DNA of 64,000 nt from contig BRKX01000004.1 in assembly GCA_026008535.1 (NCBI GenBank), forward strand, positions 42,908,501-42,972,500, in the 5' to 3' direction. Source of the stretch: Perilla frutescens. Taxonomy: Eukaryota > Streptophyta > Magnoliopsida > Lamiales > Lamiaceae. This document shows, one piece after another, positions 56,420 through 64,000 of this stretch. The first letter of the stretch is position 1; every line of letters begins with the position of its first letter. Made by a program: the position numbers and the translations under genes. A model generated the notes under the pieces. It saw only the letters and a program-made list of their open reading frames with translations. It searched no databases and had not been told where the DNA came from.

Positions 56420-59400
56420 ATGAACTTGCGGTCCAAGAGAACAACAAATCTAGTCCCCTTTGATCTTGAGCCTCTGCCCGACACCAAAACGCAGACAAAA
56501 ACAGAGCTGAGAAGATGGCAGCTACCCGAGAAGAAGAGATGGCAACCATGCACAGAGAAATTGAGGCGTTGCGAGCCTTGCTTCAGCAGCGAGTACTTGA
56601 GCCACCAGCGGCTCATACACCAATTCAAAAGGCGCTGGAGCCACCTGTGACTAGAAATTTCGGTGGAGTGGAATTACCGGCCATTGATGCCAACTATTCT
56701 GAGTTAAAGTCAGGCCTAATCTCGACGATTCAACAGAGCCAGTTCAGTGGATGCGTGATCAATAACCTAAATACGCATCTGGCATAATTTCTGGAGATTT
56801 GTGGAAACATCAAGATGAATGGAGTTGGAGTTGATAATATAAGGCTTCACCTCTTCTCATTTTCTCTACGGGATAAAGTGAAGTTATGGTATTTGTCTCT
56901 AGATGCAGATTCAGTCCGCACATGGCCTGAGTTGTGTATGAAGTTTCTGGCTAAGTATTGTCCTCCAAGCAAGATACTGAGGATGAAGAATGAAATCACA
57001 CAGTTCAGACAATTTGACCAGGAACCTCTGTATGAAGCATATGAATGGTTTTGAGATCTCCTCCGAAAGTGCCCGAGACATGGATTCGAGACAGATCAGC
57101 AAGTGTGTTACTTTTACAATGGTTTGATGGAGGGTACTAGAGACAGAATTGATACAGCAGCAGGAGGAGTTTTATTGGAGTTGTCTACAGATGAAGCTAT
57201 GGAGTTGTTGGAGAGGATGGCTGTGAATAGTGCTCAGTGGCCATCTCAGAGGAATTCAGTTCGAAGAGTTGCTGAGGTCTCAGCTTCTTCAGATGATTTA
57301 AAAGAGTTGATAGCTCAGATGTGCACTATGGCTAAGGTAATCACATTGTTGATGAAAAACAGTTCACTACCACCCGAGATTGTTCCAGATCATGTTGCTG
57401 CAGTTCATGACATTCCAGAAGATGTTAATTACATGCAAGGACGCAACTACAACAACAATTTCAGACAAAATCAAGGTGGTAATCAGTATGGGCCACGGGA
57501 TAGGTTGAATTATTCTAACCCCAACAACTTTCAGCAGCCGCCTCCTGGTTTCTCTACAACCAATGTAGTCATAAATGAATGGAAGAAGTCGGATTTGGAA
57601 GATATTTTGGGCTCTTTCATGCAAGCTACCAAGCAAAAGATGGATACATAGGCAGCTAAGGTCGACAACCTAGCTATCTCCTTCAACAAGTTCACAACCA
57701 ACATTAGAGCTCAAATGAAATTGTTGGAGATGCAGGTTGGTCAGATTACCAAGGTAGTGGGTAATCAACATCAGAAGGGGCCGTTTTTCAGTAACATGGA
57801 AATAAATCCAAAAGAACAGTGCCAAGCCATTCAGCTAAGGAGTGGGAAATGATCTGAAGGTTCCGAGATGCCACGGTAAGTTGAGAAGATGACTGAAAAA
57901 GAGGCTGCAATGGATGAAGAGGTGGTGAGCAAGTCTACAAAGGTGGCTAAGGAACCTACTACAGAAGTTAGTGCATCTTCATCTAAATATGTGCCCCCTT
58001 CTAAGTACGTTCCACCATTTCCATTCCTACAGAGGCCGAAGAAACAAGCAAAGGATGCTCAGTTCACCAAATCTCTTGAGATCTTCAAGAAATTATCAAT
58101 TAGCATCCCGTTTGCCGAGGCCATTGAGTACATACCCAATTATGCCAAATTTTTGAAGGATATTGTGGCTAAGAAGAGAAGAATTGAAGAATACAAGATA
58201 ATGAACCTGACACAGGAGTGCAGTGCAATTCTTCAAAGGAAGCTCCCTCAAAATTTGAAGGATCCGGGTAGCTTCACCATTCCTTGTGTAATTGGTAGCA
58301 CTTATTTTAATAAAGTGTTGTATGATTTAGGGGCTAACATCAATCTGATGCCGATGTCCATATTCAAGAAGCTTGGTTTGGGTACGGTAAAGCCATCTTC
58401 TATCACATTGCAATTTGCTGATAGATCTGTGAAACATCCAAAGGGGATAGTAGAAGATGTGCTCGTGAAAGTCGACAAGTTTATTTTTCCCATTAACTTT
58501 ATCATGTTGGAGATGGAGGAGGATCATGAAGTGCCTCTGATTTTGGAAAGACCATTCCTAGCCATTGGTCGAGCCCTCATTGACATGTAAAAGGGGGATT
58601 TGACTTTGAGAGTAAATGATGAGCAAGTGGTCTACTCCATATACGATGCCATGAAATTTCAAGGGAAAACAGAAGAGTGTAAGGCCATTGATGTGATCCA
58701 AGCTTGTATCGATGAAGAACAAGCCAAGAGCTTCCCTGCCGATCCTTTCGAATTTTGCATAAGTCATTCTATCTTTTCCTGCACTTCTGTTATGGATTTT
58801 GATAATGTGGATTTATTTGAAAATTTTAGTACCTTACATGCCTTCCAAGAGCTAGAGATGGAGGATCCACAATTTGAAAGTGTATGGAGCATCAAGGAGG
58901 AAGAAAAAGAACCCGAGAGTAAACCGACTGAGATAGATGAAGCGACACCATTGAAAGAACTTCCAAGTCATTTGATGTATGCATTCTTAGGTGAAGGTAA
59001 AACTTTTCCTGTGATTGTTTCCTCTTCTTTGTCTGAAAGTGAACTGGGTTAATTGATTGTTGTGCTTAGAGAGTATAAATCTGCTATAGGTTGGCCTTTA
59101 GCTGATTTAAAGGAAATTAGTCCGTCTATTTGCATGCATAGGATTTTAATGGAAGAGTCTCATAAGCCTTGTGTGCAACATCAACATCGTCTAAATCCTG
59201 TGATGCAAGAAATTGTGAAGAATGGGGTTCCTAAGTAGTTTGATAATGGTATTGTTTTTCCTATTTCTAATAGTGAATGAGTGAGTCCTACGCAAGTGGT
59301 AGCAAAGATAAGGGGGATGATTATGGTAAAGAATGAAAAAACTAATGAAGTTGTGGCTACTAGGGTATTTAATGGGTGGAGAATTTGTATTAATTATAGA

Positions 59401-61490
59401 AAATTGAATGAAGCCACCCGAAAAGACCATTTCCCTTTACCTTTCATTGATCAGATGTTGGATAGATTAATTGGGCATGAATTCTATTATTTCTTGGATG
59501 GTTATTCCGGATATAATCAGATTGCAATAGCTCCTGAGGATCAAAATAAAACTGCTTTTATTTGTCCTTATGGTGTTTTTACTTTCCGAAAAATGTCATT
59601 TAGTTTGTGTAATGCGCCTGCTACTTTCTAGCGTTGTATGATGGCCATATTTCATGATTTAATTGAAAATATTATGGAAGTCTTAATGGATGATTTTTCG
59701 GTCTATGGCTCATCATTTGATCATTGTTTGCACAATCTGACACGTGTGTTGCATAGGTGTGAAGAGACTAACCTGGTTTTGAATTGGTAAAAATGCCACT
59801 TTATAGTTAGAGTTGATATTGTGCTTGGTCATCGTATTTCTGCTACAAGTTTAGAAGTTGATCGAGCTAAGGTGGTAGCAATTGAGAAATTGCCTCCATT
59901 CGTCAACGAGAAAGCATTGAGGAGTTTTCTTGGGCACACCGGTTTCTCTAGACGGTTTATCGCTAGTTTTTCTAAAATTGCGCAGCCCATATGTCATTTG
60001 CTAGAAAAGATACTCCTTTTAATTTTGATGAATCGTGTTTGCAGGGATTCCAGATACTGAGAAAGCACCTGTTAATATGCTCATCCTGGTGACTCCCAAT
60101 TGGATGCAACCATTCGAGCTTATGTGTGATGCTAGTGATTACGCCTTGCGAGTGACGCTTGGATAAAAGTGGGAGAAGGTCTTCCGGGTCATCTACTACA
60201 CTAGCAAGATGTTTGATGCAGCTCAGAAAAATTACACCACCACCGAAAAAGAAATGATAGCAGTGGTGTTCGCATTTGATAAATTCTGGTCTTATCTGAT
60301 AGAAACCAAGACAATTGTCTATACCGACCATGCTGCTATCCGGTACCTCTTTGATAAAAAGGATGCAAAACTGAGATTAATCTGGTGGATTTTACTTTTG
60401 TGGAAATTCGATTGTGAGATCCGGGATCGAAAAGACTGTGATAATTTTGTGGCGGACCACCTATCGAGGTTGGAGACGGATAAGAGCTCTATTAAGAATC
60501 AAGCACCCATCAAAGAAGTGTTCCTAGATGAAGAATTATTGGTGGTAGAATCCAGTTTTCTATGGTATGCGGATTTTGTGAATTATTTGGTTGGAGGTGT
60601 CATTCATCCTGATTTTTGTCCATATCAAAAGAAGTCCCTATTTGATGTGAAGTTCTACTATTGGGATGAGTCGTTCCTTTACCGGCATTGCGTTGATATG
60701 GTCATTAGGCGGTGTGTGCCACAAGAAGAATGGATTCCAATTGTACAGCAGTGTCATTTCTCTCCCAGCGGTGGCCACTTCGGTCCTAACCGTACTGCAA
60801 CCAAGGTTTTACAGTCTAGATTTTATTGGCCTTCTATTTTTCATAAGTGTCAGTTGTTTGTTTTGCAGTGTGATCGATGCCCAGTGGACTGAAAATATTT
60901 CTAAGAGGAATGAGATGCCCCTGACAAGCATAGTCGAGGTAGAGCTATTTGATGTTTAGGGGATCATCTTCATGGATCCTTTTCCCTTCTTTGAAGATCC
61001 TCTATATCCTCCTTGCAGTTTATATATGTTTCTAGGTGGATTGAAGTCATTCCCACCAAGACCAATGATACACGAGTGGTGTTGAATTTTATGCGGAAGA
61101 ATATTTTCACGAGGTTTGGAACTCCTTGAGCTATCATCAGTGATGGGGGAAAGCACTTTTACAACAATTAGATGAACTTTCTCCTAGCTAAGTATGGAGT
61201 CAAGCACCGAGTCACTACTGATTACCACTCATAAGCTAATAGACAAGCTGTTGGCGAATCGGAAAGTCAAGCAAGTATTGGAGAAGACGGCGGGAGTTAC
61301 TCGTAGTGGGTGCCCAAGCTTGATGATACATTATGGGTGTATCGAACGGCCTATAAGACTCCTTTGGGTTTTTTACCCTATCAGATTGTGTTCAGGAAGT
61401 CATGTCATCTACCTGTGGAACTGAAGCATAAGTCGTATTGGGCAGTGAAGAAGTTGAACATGGATATCAAGGCTGCAGGAGAGAATCGAC
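56420..61490 (+). pseudogene. gag-pol of the second Athila-like element, disrupted and truncated
   Basis: The N-terminus is MNLRSKRTTNLVPFDLEPLP (56420), with a frame change near 56510 into the main gag frame. Gag has LRDKVKLWYLSLDADSVRTW and MEGTRDRIDTAAGG. The protease has YDLGANINLMPMSIFKKLGL (about 58321). The RT has RICINYRKLNEATRKDHFPL and MDD near 59687. RNase H has [10 protein letters not shown] and [11 protein letters not shown]. The integrase has [21 protein letters not shown] and WVYRTAYKTPLGFLPYQ. Most of the reading is one frame with many stops. Frameshifts occur near 60010, 60088 and within the integrase (60950-61310). The frame ends at about 61490, where copia sequence takes over. 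The integrase C-terminus, any envelope-position ORF and the 3' LTR are missing. Confidence 0.88.
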
Positions 61491-62657
61491 TATGAAAAAA
61501 TCTTTTCGCTAGTAGCCATGCTAAAGTCAATCTGGATTCTCTTATCTATTGCTACTCATTTGGATTATAAGATATGGCAGATGGATGTCAAGACGACTTT
61601 CCTCAATGGAAGTCTTGAAGAAAACATCCACATAAAGCAACCAGAGGGTTTCATTGTTGAAGACTAAGAGCACCTAGTGTGCAAGCTTAAGAGATCCATT
61701 TATGGACTTAAGCAGACGTCAAGGTCTAGGAACATTCATTTTGATAAGGTTATCTGGTCATATGGATTCGTGCAAAGTCCGGATGAGAGCTGTGTGTACA
61801 AGAAGTGCGACAGAAACGTGGTGGTTTTTCTCGTACTGTATGTTGATGATATCTTGCTTATTGGAAACAATAAGAAGGTCTTATCAGACATAAGGGTGTG
61901 GTTGTCCAAGCAATTCGATATGAAGGATATGGGAGAAGCCAGACATGTCTTTGGCATCAAGATCATTTGAGATCGCCAGAAAAACATGTTGTGCATATCC
62001 CAAACGACCTATATCGATACGGTGCTAGCTAGGTATATCATGCAAGATTCCAAGAAAGGTTTTATACCTTTCAGACATGGAATTCATCTATCCAAAGAAA
62101 TGTTTTCTCAAACATAGTTTGAGATAGATGAGATGAAAAGAGTCTCATACGCTTTGGCTGTGGGAAGTCTGATGTATGATATGCTTTGCATTAGGCCTAA
62201 TATTTGCTATGTCATTGGCATGGTAAGCAGATATCAGTCTAACCCTGAACAAGGTCACTGGACTGCGGTTAAGAATATTCTCAAGTACCTAAAAAGAACT
62301 CAAGATTATATACTGGTATACCGCTCTGGTAGTCTCATGACTATGGGTTACACGGACTTAGATTTTCAATCCGATAAAGATCAGAGTAAGTCTACCTCAG
62401 GCTATGTGTTTACACTGGAAGGCGGAGCCATTGCATGGAGGATCATCAAGAAAAAATGCATTGCTGACTCCACCATGGAAGCTGAATATGTAGCTACCTC
62501 TGAGGCTGTAAACGAAGCTTTCTGGCTCCGGAGCTTCCTGTTGGACTTGAGTGTGGTTCCTGATTTGCCTAAGAGTATCACGATATACTATGATAATTCT
62601 GGTGCAGTGGCAAATTCGAAGGAACCCAGAGCCCATAAGGCAAATAAAAACACATAG
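61485..62657 (+). pseudogene. Ty1/copia RT (partial) and RNase H, disrupted
   Basis: The frame begins IDYEKIFSLVAMLKSIWILL, which is inside the copia RT (usually VDYEETFSPVAMLKSIR), so gag, protease, integrase and the RT start are absent. It continues with IWQMDVKTTFLNGSLEE, KLKRSIYGLKQTSRS and the catalytic LYVDDILLIGNN (about 61836-61870). RNase H has LAVGSLMYDMLCIRPNICY, SKSTSGYVFTLEGGAIAW and ADSTMEAEYVATSEAVNEAF. Stops lie near 61665, 61968 and 62116. It ends at 62657. A copia LTR in the correct orientation follows 250 bases later. Confidence 0.9.
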
Positions 62658-62906
62658 AAAGGAAGTACCATCTTATACGAGAAATTATTAAGAGATGAGA
62701 TGTGGCAGTGGTCAAGATTACATCGGAGGACAATCTAGCTGATCCATTCAAGAAGAGCCTTCCAGCTAAGACCTTTGATGGTCACGTAGAGAAAATGAGA
62801 GTGAGATGCAGACCCGGAGGTGCCGTTTGAGATTTAGTTTAGGGTTGGAGAGTTAGCCAATTGGGTTTTATGCTTGAAAGACATGCTTCAAGTATAAGTG
62901 GGATAT
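62658..62906 (+). other. Copia 3' non-coding region and polypurine tract
   Basis: Remnants of the copia C-terminus (DNLADPFKKSLPAKTFDGH-like, about 62730-62785) continue with breaks. ATAAGTGGGATAT at 62894-62906 lies directly before the LTR, in the position and style of the copia polypurine tract. Confidence 0.7.
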
Positions 62907-64000
62907 TGTTAGTTTTGTATACTTGAACACTTGTCTTTGTATACGTTTCTGATAATATTGTATGATGATATAGATTGAATATTATTGCAGTCACTGTTTG
63001 CATTTAAATTGTTATATTTTCATGCATGTTCAATATACTTACATTGTAGATGATAGGGTGTGGGAGAACACACGGTAAGATCATATCATTAGATCCTTGT
63101 ATTGTATTAAAAGGCTCAAAGATTAAATGGTCCTGGACACGCCATCGGTACATTGTAGAATAATCTGATAGTTAGTTTATCTTAACTAGCTAATTATTCT
63201 AGTACACCAATTCGTGTATTGAGGAGGATCACGATAGGATACTATTCTCTAATCTGACCTTAAAGTGAGAGAATAAAGATCCACAGAGTTTGGGTTCTTA
63301 ACTCATATATATTGGCGGACATATATAATGTGTTTATTACTTTGATCTATCAATGAGTGAGGTTTCTTGATGGAATCAATAATCTCAATATTTTGGGTGA
63401 TAACATTTACATATATGGGTCGTGCAATATATATGGGCACCGTGTCCTGGTGCGCCAGGTTAATGATGTCCTCTTGAGAAAACACAAAGTTCATGTGAAA
63501 CTTTGCAGGTGGAATTTATTCCGTACATGATAAAGCTTGTGTGGTACTACTCAAGGAATAAGACATTAATTAATTATGGCTTTCAGAAGCTTACATAATT
63601 AATTAATGGACATTATATCTTAAACATGAGGAATGGCTGAACTAAAGGAGAAAGCATATTCGCAAATATGTATTAAATTGGTAAGTCAGTATTACTTCTT
63701 TAGTGGAATAAAAGTGATGCTTAATTTATTTAATTATATCCTAAGTTTATTGGATATTAGAAATCAAATAAATTAGCAGGCCAATTTAATATTCTTCTAT
63801 ATCCCTGGTGTGGCCCAATATGACTGAAGTGGTCTGGAGATGGAACAAGAGATAGAGTCCCAAACCCAGTAGGGTTAGGGAAACCAATTTTCGGCCACCT
63901 CCCTATATATATTAGGAAGAGGACGAAAATTGTAGCAATACAATTCAGCCCTCTTTTGTTCTCTTGCTCTCCACAGAATCCACACCCGTCTCAGTAGATT
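62907..64000 (+). repeat. Copia 3' LTR, extends beyond the window
   Basis: It starts TGTTAGTTTTGTATACTTGA directly after the polypurine tract. A CCTATATATATTAGG TATA-like motif at 63902-63916 near the window end suggests the U3/R boundary, so the LTR end lies outside. It is not similar to the gypsy 5' LTR at 54905-56260. The short minus-strand frame at 63303-63494 is not a gene. Confidence 0.75.

Overview
This is AT-rich plant nuclear DNA, almost certainly from a eudicot. The evidence is two spliced plant gene families (a remorin and a two-LIM-domain protein), tRNA-Asp-primed Athila-type retrotransposons, MuDR and hAT DNA transposons, Stowaway MITEs and an L1-type LINE with a plant RNase H tail. 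The style of several repeats suggests an asterid such as a Lamiales species, but I cannot confirm that. Nothing bacterial, viral or organellar is evident. No wholly new molecular system is visible; the interest lies in how transposable elements are layered and fused.

Layout. 1-7.4 kb is gene-poor and AT-rich, with a partial MITE at the left edge, a tRNA-like SINE fragment, a Stowaway MITE (2.2-2.5 kb) and one unexplained 120-codon ORF. A small plant gene lies on the minus strand at 7.4-7.6 kb, with a clear TATA box and duplicated GA repeats upstream. A 1.6-kb non-autonomous Mutator-like element with a 9-bp target duplication occupies 8.6-10.2 kb and carries tandem repeats. A decayed Kaonashi-like MULE follows at 11.76-16.55 kb, with a DUF1985 gene on the plus strand and a MuDR transposase on the minus strand. 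A probable Copia LTR remnant and a second Stowaway MITE lie in 18-22 kb.

From 22.5 to 38.5 kb a minus-strand LINE is split by a nested 12.7-kb Athila-type LTR retrotransposon (25139-37830). The retrotransposon has both LTRs, a TAAAG target duplication, a PBS, gag-pol in one frame broken by nine stops, an envelope-position ORF and a polypurine tract. 41.3-43.0 kb is a hAT element with 8-bp target duplications, a dead transposase and two MITEs nested inside it. Another MITE lies at 43.1 kb.

The host genes are a five-exon remorin (CDS 45391-47700, 190 aa) and a four-exon PLIM2/WLIM-type LIM protein (CDS 50379-52522, 200 aa). A TIR-bearing element ends a few bases from the remorin TATA box, and a hAT MITE sits in its third intron. 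Downstream of the LIM gene is a MITE split by another 1-kb element. The window ends in a chimera: an Athila-like 5' LTR and gag-pol (54905 to about 61490) fused to the 3' half of a Ty1/copia pol and a copia LTR (62907 to beyond the window). Apart from the remorin, the LIM gene and perhaps the 7.4-kb gene, every recognisable coding region is a disabled transposon.
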